NCBI GenBank assembly: GCA_013180625.2
Contig: SNVD02002289.1
Location: forward strand, 930,001-994,000
Source: Boswellia sacra
Taxonomy: Eukaryota > Streptophyta > Magnoliopsida > Sapindales > Burseraceae
DNA length: 64,000 nucleotides
Direction: 5' to 3'
Shown here: positions 10,566 through 23,431 of the stretch, piece after piece
Layout: every line of letters starts with the position of its first letter
Position numbering within the stretch: position 1 is the first letter of the stretch
Program-made: the position numbers and the translations under genes
Notes under the pieces: generated by a model
Databases searched by the model: none
Seen by the model: the letters and a program-made list of their open reading frames with translations, nothing else
What the model was told of the DNA's origin: nothing

Positions 10566-10889
10566 GTTTTAAAGATTTCTACAACTTAGTGGAAAGCTTA
10601 GCTCGTGGAGCTAGGAGCCCGTGGACGTAGGCAAGGTTTGCCGAACCACGTACATCGAGTTTGCACTCTCTCTATCCCTATCCTCTCTACATTTACTTGC
10701 ACTTGTGATTGCTCATTATTGTTATTCTCTTGATTGCATCTTTGATAACTTCTAATTTTATCTTCTTCACCTTTATTCTCAAAGAAAGAGTGAACTAATT
10801 TTGATCTTCCAAGAAAAGTTTTATAAATCCATTTTGATAAATAAAAACCCAATTCACCCTCCTCTTGGGTTGCCATATCTGGGTCAACA

Positions 10890-11367
10890 AATCCTTGGCA
10901 CATCAAATGCTTGGATCCTTCCTAGACGTCATATGGTTCTTCCTTACCGACACAAGTCTAGTTAGGAACCTTGATTTGTTGTAGACATATGATGATTGGC
11001 ACATTGGATGCTTGAACCCATTTACAAGTAGTGGTATAAATATTGGTAACGAAGCAAATATAATTCATATAACTAAAATGGGTTGTTTATCCTTATTCGA
11101 AATATCAAGGGCGGATCCCCTAACCTTAGCTCTCATTATTATTGTGTTAATTTCTCTTGTATTATTCTCATTTATTGTTTAAGAATTTGTCCTTTACTCA
11201 TACTTGTTGATATTATCTTGCCATCCCTTGGAATCATCCACATCATATTTGCTTACATATAGTTTGTAGCGCTAAAATCCCCTTCCTCGTGGATCGACCT
11301 CGGTCTCACCGAGATTATTACTTCGACACTCCTATACTTGGGAGACAATCCTTTTTCGGATGTGTCA
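10890..11367 (+). repeat. Remnant of a family B LTR (3' part) that the copia element entered
   Basis: About 478 bp matching, in the opposite orientation, the first 480 bp of the LTR at 13234-14610 (for example GGCACATCAAATGCTTGGATCC). It starts exactly where the copia LTR ends and finishes at the family LTR terminus TGTGTCA. No tRNA-Asp primer site follows, so this is a 3' or solo LTR. The missing part should lie left of the copia element, outside the window. Confidence 0.85.
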
Positions 11368-11941
11368 GAGAGGAAGAGAGATCAAATCAAGAGACGAGCA
11401 GAGATAGAGAGGGGCGAGAAAGGAACCTGGTAAAAGTGAAACCTTGGAAATGATTTGGGAACTAGAAGAAAGAATGCAAAGATAAAAGATAGAGACCCGG
11501 GCAAATGTAAGAAGGAAAAACCGTATAAGAAAGAAAGAAAGAAGCTTGTAAAAAATAATCGAATCAATTGAAATGAACAACAAAATCACTTACTAATTAG
11601 CTGTACTGACTGAGCAGAGAGGGGGCACACAGTAACTAACCGACAAACGGTGAGATAAGCGAGCGACTGAGCGGCAAAAGGGTTTGTGAGAGTGTTTGGA
11701 GTGACAAAGTGATGAGGCAGAGAGCGGGCTAGGCAAAAAAGAGGGATTTTGTGAAAATGAAGAGGGAAATTGCATATTTATAGCAAATGGCAATTTCGTA
11801 AATAACTAAAAATAGCATGGTGTCAAATATTTTTTAACACGGGTTGACTTTCTAAACACTCTATAATATGTGACTGAAGCACTAAAAAACCCTCAAATAA
11901 AAAAATTTGATGCGTCAAGTATTTATAATTTTCTTGTAGTG
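11368..11941 (-). mobile_element. Possible end of a CACTA-type DNA transposon
   Basis: The + strand ends here in TTTTCTTGTAGTG, the reverse complement of CACTACAAGAAAA, the terminal inverted repeat typical of plant CACTA elements. The sequence leftward to the family B LTR has no coding signal; its left end and transposase are not in the window. Only the terminus supports this call; the extent to 11368 is inferred. Confidence 0.4.
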
Positions 11942-13233
11942 AATTTAATTAATTAATCTTTACAACTCTTCGAAACTAGCTAGGTTTGTTAATTGTATAA
12001 ATTAAGAATCCCTAGAACTGATATATCTTGATAATTATGGTAATGCATGATATATAAAAGAGGTGTGTTTGTGGTTGCATGTTGATTATCAATATCGAAT
12101 GAATATGCGAGACTAAAAGGAAAAATTTTTGGGACTTATTACTCATGAAAAACAATCATATCCTTGAAATTGAATAATTTTACAACCGGTCATCGATTTC
12201 ATGTCTATCAGAAGATTAGGTTTGGAAGATGTATATATCAAAATGAAAAAGTTATATGTATATTACACACACATACACACACACACACACACACACATAA
12301 TATGTATATGTATGTATATCAATGTTGTAATCATGGGAAGCGCGCAAAATGCATTTATGCATGATGAAAGTTACTTCACCTAATCTTCATCTTCACATGA
12401 TTAAAAAACAGCTTTACCTAATCGTCATTTGACAAGAGCATACAATATTTACACATGAATCTTTTCAAGTAAATAAGAAAAAGAAAGAAAGTTGAATATG
12501 CTATCTACCATCCTTATAATATCTATATTTTTCTTCTCCACCAGCTAGGAAGAAGCATATAATATAACACTTGCTTGACCTAATCTTCCTGCAGGATTTA
12601 ACTAGATAGTTAGCAACTCTTTTTTCAAGTTGGCAAGTATATATATATGAATGGCAGATAAAGATAATATAATACCATCATGCATGTGATCAATGAGGCA
12701 AGGAAAGTGTAGGAAAGTTGGTGGCATATATGTTTGCGGAAAAACGACAACCTATTTGACCGTATTGATCGGTAGACTATATATTTTTGTCACTTCCCCA
12801 AACTTTCTTCTATGGTTCTCCTAACTCCTAAAACTTGTGAGTGCTTATCAGTTTGTGTGATTCCCATGAACTTAGCCAGCTTGGTACTTTAAAATTGAAC
12901 TTTAGCTTCACTCACATGCTTCTTACGAAAAAATCTATTAAAGTTCTCTAAATATTTCACATATTTTACTGAGTAACTAAATTACAAAGTTGAAGAAATA
13001 ACTATTAAGAAGCACATAAAAGCATAATCAAAGAGCATTAGGAAATTGTTGTGTTGAAAAAGTAAAGCAATCAAACGAAAATTAATGGTTTTTTTCTTTT
13101 AACATAAAATGCTTGCCTTCATATGCTGCAACAAAGAAAACAAATATCAACTGGCCTAAGCCATAACGATTTATATAATAAGCATAAAACGAGGGAGAAA
13201 ACAAAGGAAATGCACTACAATTCACTTGCATCT
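11942..13233. other. Intergenic, AT-rich, no gene seen
   Basis: No coding signal in six frames beyond short chance frames. It contains a CA microsatellite at 12265-12298 and a few poly-A/T tracts. Its right end, CATCT at 13229-13233, is the target duplication of the next element. Confidence 0.6.
12265..12298 (+). repeat. (CA)n microsatellite
   Basis: About 17 dinucleotide units with one interruption (CACATACAC). Confidence 0.95.
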
Positions 13234-14610
13234 TGACACATCCGAAAAAGGATTGTCTCCCAAGTATAGGAGTGTTGAAGTAATAAACCCGGTAAGACCG
13301 GGGTCGATCCACGAGGAAGGAGATTTTAGCTCTACAAACTATAAGTAAGCAAATATGATGTGGATGATTCAAAAGGATAGCAAGATAATATCAACAAATG
13401 TAAGTAAGGAACAAGTTCGTAAACAATAAATGAGAATCACATAAGAGAAATCAACGTAATAATAATGAAGACTAAGGTTAGGGAATGCACCCTTGATATT
13501 TCGAATAAGGATAAACAACCCATTTTAGTTATATGAATTATTTTTGCTTCGTTACCAATATTTATGCCACTACTTATAAATGGGTTCAAGCATCCAATGT
13601 GCCAATCTCCATATGTCGACAACAAATCAAGGTCCATAACTAGATTCATGTCGGTAAGAAAAACACCATACGACATCTAGAAAGGATCCAAGCATTTGAT
13701 GTGCCAAGGATTGTCTACAATGGATCAAGACCTCCACTTTACGAGTGGTGTCAAGATTGATTAAGAAAGTAAATATAAATCATATACAATAAACAACATA
13801 AGATTATGATAATTAAGCACATATTAAAGGGTTAGAGAATCCTTACTCTCATATCAAGGGTTTCACCCTTTCACCTTAGCAAAAGAGAAATTAGAAAGAC
13901 ATTATAAGAGAAAGAACACAAATTGCAAGAAAAGGAAATTCATTAATAACACACAAGAGAGAATAACAAGAGATACACAATACAAGATCCCAACTAAGGC
14001 CAAGATGCCCCAATGGGTCACAAGGCACTTCTATTTATAGATACATTCAGGGGCAAACTTGTCAATTTATAAGGGAATAATTGTCAAATATTATATGCAC
14101 CAACTTTGAAACTTGGGATAATTAGGTGAACCGAATTTGACCACCAATTTTGACCTTGAATTATTGCGAATTTTAATCACATATCTTCATGAAAGTCGTA
14201 GATATTTCTCTCAGCTTTCTAGAACATCTTGATTCATACAATATAGATATGTATTCTGAGAGATATGGTCTAAATACTGAGGCATGGTCAGGCTGGGCTG
14301 AATCTGCAGATGGGTTCACTTCAAGCCCATTTTTGGTCCACTAAGAGCCCGAATTTGATGATGCTTGTGAAATACAATCTTGTAGATAATTTAATTAGAT
14401 TTTCAAAACATTAAGATTTGTACCATTCTGATCTATAAATAGAGACTTATGCCTATTTTACCAGACCTGTAACAAAACCAAAATTAAGAAGAAGTTAATT
14501 CCAAAGATGCAAAGACTACAAATATGCTTAAGTTCAGAAATTTAATGACACTATTAATGCAATATAATGAACTAAGCTCTTATTAAACATACATATTTAA
14601 GTGTTCATCA
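13234..14610 (-). repeat. B1 3' LTR
   Basis: 1377 bp, TGACACATCC ... GTTCATCA as read on +. It has the same length as the partner at 18344-19720, with several percent divergence by eye, most of it in the first 300 bases, so this is a rather old insertion. Confidence 0.92.
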
Positions 14611-16134
14611 CACCCCCCAACCAGCTTATTGCTAGTCCCTAGCAATTAAAGCGTTATTATTTACAAGTGATTTATAGAATTTTACATTCAAGGTGATCAT
14701 TATTGCACTCTCCTTGATTTTATCCAAATAAACAAACTCTCAACCATTTTTTTTAATGACTCATGTACCATTCAGTCAAGATATCAATAAACCTTCTTGT
14801 TGTGCTCAGTCAACACATGATTATGGGGCTTATTAGAAAGAAGCCATATCGGTTCTAATATTTGTTAAGGCTAACAACCTTAGGTAGGGGGCATTTATTC
14901 ATTTTATATATTTTTTGCTTTTCTCTTTTTTTTTTTAAGGAATGTATCTTTAACCGATGTAGCGAGCTTTAGGTTAATCACTCCCAGACCAGTTGGCCTT
15001 AGGGCATTAGGTGTTAAGACACGCCTACAAACTTAATGACTCAGGTTGCCGATGCTTTATTTTTGCTTAGAAACCTGTGGATAGTGCAATGTTCAATCCC
15101 ATTAAGCTTTCTCCTTGGTCCATGCAGCGAGCTTTGGGCCAATAGCTCCCAACCAGTTGGTCTTAGGGTATTAGGTGTTGAGGCACCCCTCGGGCTTAAT
15201 TGCTCGAATTAAGGAGGCTACGAGACCAAACTTATCCACTATTGCTTTATCTCTTTTTTTTTCTTTTTTTTTCACCTTTCCCCTTCCTTTGTGTTGTTAT
15301 CCTAAACAAAACAAAAGAACTCAAATATTACAACATTTCATTTCGCCACCCACAATCATGCATCAAGGTATGTGTGTGTGTGTGTGTGAAGAAATGTTCA
15401 TGAATACTTCCTTAATGAGTACATAAGCACACAATTTATTAAATGATAAGGTTGTGAGAGTTCATAGATTTGAATAATTCAAAGTGAAATGAATAAGACC
15501 TCCTTGTTATAAAATTCAAAAATCAAAACTAAATAATATCAAGTTAGCTAAAATGAGTTCACAAAATAAAATGACAAATTGGTCAGAATGGGTTTCAAGA
15601 GTTCAAACTGGTCCTCCTTACGCTGCCATTCCTGATCCAGAATGCGTCTCAAGAGGATTTGAACTCTTTACACCGCACTCTGAATCTAATTACTAGCTCA
15701 CTTTTTTTTTATAAGAAAAAAGAAATTCAAGACACACTTATGTCTATTATCCTTCCCCCCCAACCAAATGAAACATTGTCCTCAATGTTTAAATATAGAG
15801 AGATAAAGCATAGGAGACATTACCTGAAGCTTCTGTTATTCAAGAGAGATGACCTGAAAGACTCATAAAATAAAATGCTACAAATAAAATAAAAGACAAG
15901 AAATTTAAAATTGATGGCACACATGCATGTGTATAGGTAGTTGTGACTGTAGCTCACAGATTCCTCTATTTTTACATCCAGAAACGGCTTAAACACCTTC
16001 TATGAGTTAGGGATATGCTTCCCATCAAGTTTTCTTATAAACTGGTAAATAGGGTCGTTTTGAGTCAGATTCCTAAGACTATGAAGACAATGAGAGAGAA
16101 GAAAAGAAAATGGATGCAAGGTGAGCAACAGTTT
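14611..16134 (-). other. B1 internal 3' non-coding region with polypurine tract
   Basis: Starts with CACCCCCCAACC, the reverse-strand polypurine tract. No coding signal. It contains two poly-pyrimidine tracts (near 14925 and 15250), a GT microsatellite near 15366-15388 and, at 15905-16035, the end of the post-integrase ORF seen complete in the family A element and B3. Blocks such as 15545-15665 and 15755-15790 are also recognisable in the family A element (29125-29235 and 28130-28180), which allows the two elements to be aligned here. Confidence 0.75.
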
Positions 16135-18123
16135 TTAGGGAACTGAAAAACCGACTTTAAAAGTCACGGAGTACCGTATCCGCCACTTGACCGGGAAACA
16201 AAATGCAAACACACAAATAAAATAAAAGCACATAAAATAAAATAAGAACAAACTAGAAATGATAGCAAAAATCAAGAATAAAAATGAAAATATGGCACAA
16301 ACGGATAAAATTTGGTTAGTCGTGAAAAAAGGCCAAAAGAGGAATCTCTTCGAAAGTAATTTACCACGGTCAAAAATATGCCATTGAGGTGGTACCTCTC
16401 TTTTTCCTTTATTTGTGAGAATGGAAAAGATTACCACTAATTGAGTTTGTTTGTCCTTGAGGCATGCATTCTTGAGTGTGGATGTTTCTTCCTGCCTTTT
16501 TTCAAAACATGGCTCCCAACTCTTAATCTCTTTCACCTGTATAAAATCAAGTAATGAGAATTCTCTAGAAGCAATGGGCACTAGTTGCATACTTGGTTCA
16601 AATGAATTGGTTAACCCAATTTCTGAAGGACTTGAAAAATTCTCATTTTGGATATAGTCTTCCACATTAGTTTTAGTCCTATTAGCTTCCTCATTTTCAT
16701 CATGCCTGAAAAATTCATTAATGTTAAAATTTTGGTTAAGTTCCTTTGCATGATGACATGAGGGCATAAATGAGGATTCAATTGCTTCCTTGTTAGGTGT
16801 AGGTTTATTAACCTCTTCCTTACCCTTTAAGATTGATTCATCATCTTTCTCATAGGGGTTAAAAATATGTTCTTTATCAACCTTACCTTCGTGAAGAGTA
16901 CTTACCGAATCTTTGTCTAGAAGTTGGCCACTTGGATTACTCACATGTGGATTGATGGAGTTCGACTCTAGTTGAGATGGAAACTCACCTTTCTCATGAG
17001 GCATAAGTGCAAATGCAAGTTTTTCAAGAGCATCGTTCAAGTTCGCCATAGTCTGAGCAGTTTGACTATTAAAGGCCTCTTGCTTTGCAATGAATGAATT
17101 CAATGTTTCTTCAAAATCTTCATAAGATGCATGATCATGGGATTTTTGAAAATTTTGATATGATTGAAAGGGAGGTTCATAAGATTGCGCATGATTATCA
17201 TTCCTCCAATCAAAATTCAAGTGATTTTTCCATCCAAAATTGTGTTTGTAAGGATTAGGATTTGACCTTTGAAAAGTGTCGAAAACATTGGTTTGTTCAT
17301 GGAGACTTTTCCTAAAGGTAGGCACAATTGGGCAATCATCCGTAGGATGGTCACTGGAATTACAAGTGTGACAGACAATTTCTTGCATAGACCAAATTTC
17401 TAAATCGTCGACTTTTCTAGCTAGGGATGCAAATTTAGCATGATAATCATGATTCTTCCTAATGTTATAAATGCCTTTACTAAATGTTCTTGGTACCTCA
17501 TAGGTGCCAACATTGTTCCAATTTTGAGCATTTTTCGCTAGTAAGTCTAGGTAATCCATAGCTTTATCAGGATCTTTGTTTTCAAATTGTCCATTACACA
17601 TTAAATCTAACATATGCCTAGCTTGATGTGTTAGACCTTCATAGAAAATTAAAACTAGTCTCCATGTTTCCAAACCATGGTAAGGACAAGTATTGAGCAA
17701 TGCTTTATACCTATCCCAACATTGGTAAAATGTCTCTCCTTGTTTTTGAGTGAAATTGATAATTTGCCCTGTGAGAGAATTTGTTCTATAGGGAGGAAAG
17801 AATTTTTTAAGAAATTATTGTTGCATTTCATCCCATGAGCTAATAGATCCTGACCTAAGATTTTGTAGCCATGTTTTAGCTTTATCTTTTAAAGAAAAAG
17901 GAAAAAGCTTTAATCTAAAGATGTTTATGCTACGATTCAGGTTATTATAGGTATTGCAAAACTCTTTAAATTCTCTCAAGTGCAAAAATGGGTTTTCAAC
18001 ATCTAGGCCATGAAAGTGGGGTAAGAATTGAATGAAATCCGATTCATGGTCGAAATATTTTGCATCACGAGGGAAGATTATGCATGATTGTGCACAATTT
18101 TTTCTAAGATTTATGGAGCCCAT
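16135..18123 (-). pseudogene. B1 gag, open except for one stop, fused to a relic tail
   Basis: Athila-type retrotransposon gag. It reads in one frame from ATG at 18123 to 16135, about 660 codons, with a single TAA at 17815-17817. The N-terminal part holds the gag core (FLPHFHGLDVENPFLHLREF, LKLFPFSLKDKAKTWLQNL). After the stop come the rest of the core, a CCHC knuckle (CHTCNSSDHPTDDC, near 17360) and an Asn/His-rich region with paralogous sequence in B3. From about 16420 the frame runs into sequence of the pre-RT region and then a Phe/Ile-rich hydrophobic tail ending in a block that in B3 lies downstream of integrase, so the C-terminus is a deletion product. The near-intact gag contrasts with absent enzymes. 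Confidence 0.85.
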
Positions 18124-18319
18124 TAATATTCTTGGTTAGGTTTGAGCATGTTTTTCAAAGAAGATGAGTGGCACCTAACAATTCTACCAACTAATGCAAA
18201 AAGAAAGAAAAGATGAACATATGCAAGAAAGAGAAAAGAAAAGAGAAGAAAAGATGAACACACAACAAAGAGAAAAAAAAATTAAGATCTAAAATAAGAA
18301 AAGAGAATACTTACAACCT

Positions 18320-18337
18320 TCCCCGGCAATGGAGCCA
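18320..18337 (-). other. B1 primer binding site (tRNA-Asp)
   Basis: TCCCCGGCAATGGAGCCA on + agrees at 16 of 18 bases with the 3' end of plant tRNA-Asp(GTC) including CCA. It sits six bases inside the 5' LTR, the same spacing as in the family A element. Confidence 0.85.
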
Positions 18338-18343
18338 AAAACT

Positions 18344-19720
18344 TGACACATCCGATAAAGGATTGTCTCCTAAGTATAGGAGTGTCGAAGTAATAAACCC
18401 GATAAGACCGAGGTTGATCTACGAGAAAAGAGATTTTAGCGCTACAAACTATAAGTAAGCAAATATGATGTGGATGATTCAAAAGGATAGCAAGATAATA
18501 TCAATAAATATAGGTAAGGAACAAGTTCGTAAACAATAAATGAGAGTCACACAAGAGAAATCAACATAATAATAATGAAGGTTAATGTTAAGGGATCCGC
18601 CTTTGATATTTCGAATAAGGATAAACAACTCATTTTAGTTATATGAATTACATTTGCTTCGTTACCAATATTTATGCCACTGCTTGTAAATAGGTTCAAG
18701 CATCCAATGTGCCAATCTCCATATGTCGATAACAAATTAAGGTCCCTAACTAGATTCATGTCGGTAAGGAAAAAAACTATAAGACATCTAGAAAGGATCC
18801 AAGCATTTGATGTGCCAAGGATTGTCTACAATGGATCAAGACCTCCACTTTATGAGTGGTGTCAAGATTGAATAAGAAAGTAAATATAAATCATATACAA
18901 TAAATAACATAAGATTATGATAATTAAGCATATATTAAAGGGTTAGAGAATCCTTACTCTCATATCAAGGGTTTCACCCTTTCACCTTAGCAGGAGAGAA
19001 ATTAGAAAGACATTATAAGAGAAAGAACACAAATTGCAAGAAAAAGGAAATTCATTAATAACACACAAGAGAGAATAATAAGAGATACACAATACAAGAT
19101 CCCAGCTAAGGCCAAGATGTCCCAATGGGTCACAAGGCACCTCTATTTATAGATACATTCAGGGGCAAACTTGTCAATTTACAAGGGAATAATTGTCAAA
19201 TATTATATGTACCAACTTTGACAATTGGGGTAATTAGGTGAACCGACTTTGACCACCAATTTTGACCTTGAATCATTGCGAATTTTAATCACATGTCTTC
19301 ATGAAATCGTAGTATTTTCCTCAGCTTTCTAGAACATCTTGATTCATACGATCTGGATACGTATTCTGAGAGATATGGTCAAAATACTGAGGCATAGTCA
19401 GGCCGGGACGAATCTGCAGATGGGTTCACTTCAAGCCCCTTTTTGGTCCACTAAGATCCCGAATTTGATGATTCTTGTGAAATACAATCTTGTAGAGAAT
19501 TTAATTAGTTTTTCAAAATATTAATATTTTTACCATTCTGATCTATAAATAGAGAGTTATACCCATTTTACCAAACCTGTAACAAAACTAAAATTAAGAG
19601 GAAGTTAATTCCAAAAATGCAAAGACTACAAATATGCTTAAGTTGAGTAATTTAATGACACTATTAATGCAATATGATGAACTAAGCTCTTATTAAACAT
19701 ACATATTTAAGTGTTCATCA
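18344..19720 (-). repeat. B1 5' LTR
   Basis: 1377-bp partner of 13234-14610; followed by the target duplication CATCT. Confidence 0.92.
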
Positions 19721-19725
19721 CATCT

Positions 19726-22700
19726 CTTAGTGTTATTGTTAGAATATGATTCTCTCATTTTTTATCAGTCTCATACAAAAGACAATGAAAAGAGAAATTC
19801 AAGTCTTCACACTCGAAATCATGACTAAATATAAAAAGAAGGCTATGGGCAGATAATATTCTATTTTAGAAAATTAAAATTGACAGCATTTACGGAAACC
19901 CTTTTACCATAATTGAAATAAGAAAATGAAAAAAATAATTTAGAAATGATCGAAAAAAAAAACCTTGTGGACTAAAAAGGCATTGGCCTAACTCCTGACA
20001 AAAGGAAATAACTAATAAGCTCTGGTTCCTAACTTGCTCCAATTTAGCTTTATTACTTACAAAAAGAATGAGTTTGACACCTGATTTTGCTAATTATTTG
20101 GTAAGTTCTTCACCGTAAGTTCACTATTAAGGAAAATACTTGAGATACTTTACAAAAATCTCAAATGAAAACTAACAAGTCAGTTAAATAAATATAAAAC
20201 ATCCTAAAGTTTGCTTGTGACTCATCTCTAATGCAAAAATCCCAACAACAATAATCCAAAATTTTTAGCAAAATAAGATAATCTATTAGACAACACTTTT
20301 ACGTCTAAAATTGTGAATATAACTATAGTTTTCCAAAAAATTTTTTTTGAGAAAATATAGAATTTCACTCACATCCAGGTTCAACTAGTTGTAAGGTTGG
20401 ACTTGGAGTGGGAGTCTCCTCGTTGATCTGCTACTCTCACTCATCCTTAACAAGATACAGAGACAAACTTAAACTCTATTGGAGTATATATACATAACCG
20501 AAAGTAAATTGTTACTATAATGTCAAAAAGAAAAAAAACAAAAAAACCTGACAAATTGAACGACTAATGGAGGTGTTTCCTCGATATCGTGTTCAATAGC
20601 CATAGCTTCGATTTTCGTGAAATCTGATGCGACCACACAAACAAACAATCTGTTCCCAATTGAAAGTAGAAATAAAATTTAAAAAAAAACTAAAAAGTCA
20701 AAAATTGGAACCAAATAATCCATATGTATTGAATGCAAGGGAGAGACAGAAAGACTGAGAACCAGAGAGTGACACATTGTGAATATGTATCCAAAACTTG
20801 GCACATGGGTATGAAACTTCTGTAGGTAATCTACTTACTCAACAGATGGCAATATTAATGATTATGTTTACATAGTTTTACATATATTCTAGGATCTAGA
20901 AGTTTTTATTATAAGAAGATATTGAACTTTAATAACATTTCAATAATGTCTCAAAGTTTCTGCATAAAATACTCTTTGCTGTCTAGTTTCGAAGTATCTT
21001 TTCTTCTAAATCCCTTGTTAATGTACAATAATGTTGGATGGATTTTAAGTATAATGAAGTAATTCAATTTCAAATTACTACTATTACAGAAAAAATTGTC
21101 TTAAAGTTTCTTAATTAATTCAGATTCAATAATACATTTTGCAATTTAATTTTGAACACACACCATAAAACCTAACTCCTCCTTTGACTAACCCTAGGCC
21201 CTCCCTGAATATACTGAGTTATGGTGATAACTTCTCTTCCATTAAATACTAGTTTTCCCAATCTTTCAGCAATTGACACCTACCAACTGGCCTAAACTCT
21301 GACTTAGCAACAATTTTAAGATGGTAACCATCTCATTTGTAACCATCAGCATTAACCCAGATCATATCAAATTCAAGGATATATTTTTTTAAGCAACCAT
21401 GTAAAGCATCATCATAAAAATAAGTACCTAAGAAACCGATTAAAATGCAAGCAAGCAGGTTAGTCTAAGTTATCTTAACTGCAGAGTAGTCCATAGCATC
21501 ACTTCTAGTAGAATTGTGAAGTCTGATCACCTAATTAAAGAAATATAGAGGGATAGATCAGATTCAGGTCAAAAAACCCAAAGAACATCTACTGCCAGCA
21601 CCTCACCACCACAAATCTAACCATTTCACTTACAAGCCACACCAACACACACCACAAAATCCATCACAATCTCACACACCCACGTAGGGCTACCACTAAC
21701 CACCATGAATAAAAATTATCACCAATGCCCCAGCCCAAAACACATCAACAAAAATTAATTTTCATAAACTTTAAGATTTTAACAAGAAAAACCAAACCAT
21801 TATTAGGGATTTACAAATTTTCAATAAAACACATAAACATTATCGGGTGTAAATCAAGGCTACCGGATTGGTGTTTGTGTAGGTGTTTCTTTAGGCAATA
21901 GTTTAATGGTGATGGGTGCTCTGAGCCGTATGGAATTTACAGATGGGCAAATTTCGGGCCAGATTTGGCATATAATTTACTTGAAAATGTATTCATATTT
22001 GTATCATGTCAGTCCTTAAGATATATCACTCAAGCTCAAACCCATTTAACAGTTTCTGTCATCTTTTTTACTAATGGAGGGCAATACATGAATTTAGAAC
22101 AAACAATATTTAATTAATTAAGAAAATAATTTCCAATATCATTTCTTCCCAAATCAATCTAACATTTGCTTTTCCTCAATTTCCTCAACAAGAGACAACA
22201 CAACCACAAGCCAGAGAAACTATAATTGCCTCCAGCCATAAGCACAGAAAAACACAACACCTAGCACAAGAATTAAAACATAGAAAGCAGGTGGCCAGTG
22301 GAGGAGTGGGCAGTGAAGCTTCCTTTAGAGTTTAATTAGTTTACCATATTTGACTCTTTAATATAACAATTACTGACATGTCTCATGTGGCACTTAGTTT
22401 ACAAGCTAGCTTCTTGGAAGCTCAAACAAGACATAGTTGAGCATGACTTCAATATTATAGATTTTTTCCTTTTTTAATTTCAGAACAATTTTGACCTTCT
22501 ATATACAATATTATCGAATTCAAAGAAGTGTATGTGCTAGTAGTTGGATATGACATATATTTACTGTGTGTTGATTGTTTCAAATCGATACTAATTGTGT
22601 CTTGGAAATATTGTTTATGGAACTAATAATTCTCTTAATTTATAATATCTTTCTTTCTTTCAATTTATGTAGTAAATTCTTACAATTAGTTATGAAATTT

Positions 22701-23196
22701 GAAAGCACTGATGATTAAAATCCAAGAATATACAGTACAAAGATACAATTTCTTTTTTCTTATATAACTATGACTCTACCCAACAACAACAACAAAAATT
22801 TATTTTTAGAAGTTAAAATATTAATCTTAATCTTTACCTAAAAGCTTAAGAGCAAGTGATTTTTCAACATAATATCAAGCTTCTTTAAGTCAACAGATTT
22901 CTTAGACACATTTTTATGAAAGAAACAAAAATTATTAGTTGTTAGTTCTTTAAATCGAGAAAATAGTTGATGAAGTAGAAGGGAAAGATAAAAAAGTCTT
23001 TTAACATGTAAAGTTTTAGACATATCAAATCCACAATTAAAAAAAAAACTCCCAATTACCTATCATAAACCAAGAAAACTCAAAGCCGAAAACATACAAC
23101 ACCAGAAATTCAATTACTTGTCGAAAACACCAAAAAGCTAATGCCCAAAAAACACAAGGAGAGATTCAATCACCAATCATAAACCCAGAAAATTCA
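19726..23196. other. Intergenic, AT-rich, no supported gene
   Basis: About 3.5 kb with no recognisable protein, RNA gene or mobile element. The right edge (23041-23190) has two imperfect copies of a phrase of the type ATCATAAACCcAGAAAAcTCAAAGCC. A short reverse-strand stretch near 20560-20640 could be an exon but cannot be supported. Confidence 0.5.
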
Positions 23197-23431
23197 AAGC
23201 CCATACAAAGACAAGCATCAACTTTCTCTACTCTCCCATGACTAATCACATTCATATAATAATGAAATGCAAATAAAATATAACGACGATTAGAATAGAA
23301 TTTTAATCCTCATATTTTGATAAAATGGGATTTACTAATCCCCATCTCATACTTACTTGCGTCGTAGCATTATATTTAAAATAGAAAATATGTTTTTTAT
23401 TTTTATTTTTATTTTTATATAATAAACTTTC
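23197..23431. repeat. Left arm of a near-perfect 235-bp inverted repeat
   Basis: The reverse complement matches 25099-25337 essentially base for base by eye, apart from small differences at the two ends. The arms are separated by about 1.7 kb. The left arm lies outside the segmental duplication, the right arm within it. Confidence 0.88.

Larger units (their letters stand above)
3397..10889 (+). repeat. 3' LTR of the copia element, split by a nested chromovirus
   Basis: The LTR begins TGTTAGCCC after the polypurine tract and ends GGTCAACA at 10889, matching bases 1-19. Its two parts are 3397-4027 and 9718-10889, separated by the insertion at 4028-9713 plus a duplicated TAGA; without the insertion it is about 1.8 kb. 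A TATA box (TATAAAAA, 10097-10104) and a four-unit tandem repeat lie in its right part. A degenerate internal phrase (catatcttgagct...) recurs several times in it. Confidence 0.85.
13234..19720 (-). mobile_element. Family B Athila-type element B1, gag-only (TR-GAG-like)
   Basis: 6487 bp bounded by two 1377-bp LTRs (13234-14610 and 18344-19720), with a perfect 5-base target duplication CATCT (13229-13233 and 19721-19725). Orientation is reverse: primer site at 18320-18337, polypurine tract at 14611-14626. The interior carries gag (18123 down to about 16135) and a short piece of the region before RT, then jumps to the sequence that in B3 follows integrase. No protease, RT, RNase H or integrase is found. 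It is therefore a non-autonomous terminal-repeat element with gag, dependent on family members such as the one that left B3. Confidence 0.9.

Noticed and set aside
20560..20640. Possible minus-strand first exon (MAIEHDIEETPPLVVQF)
   Set aside because: Short, no recognised domain and no convincing following exon; below the level of support.
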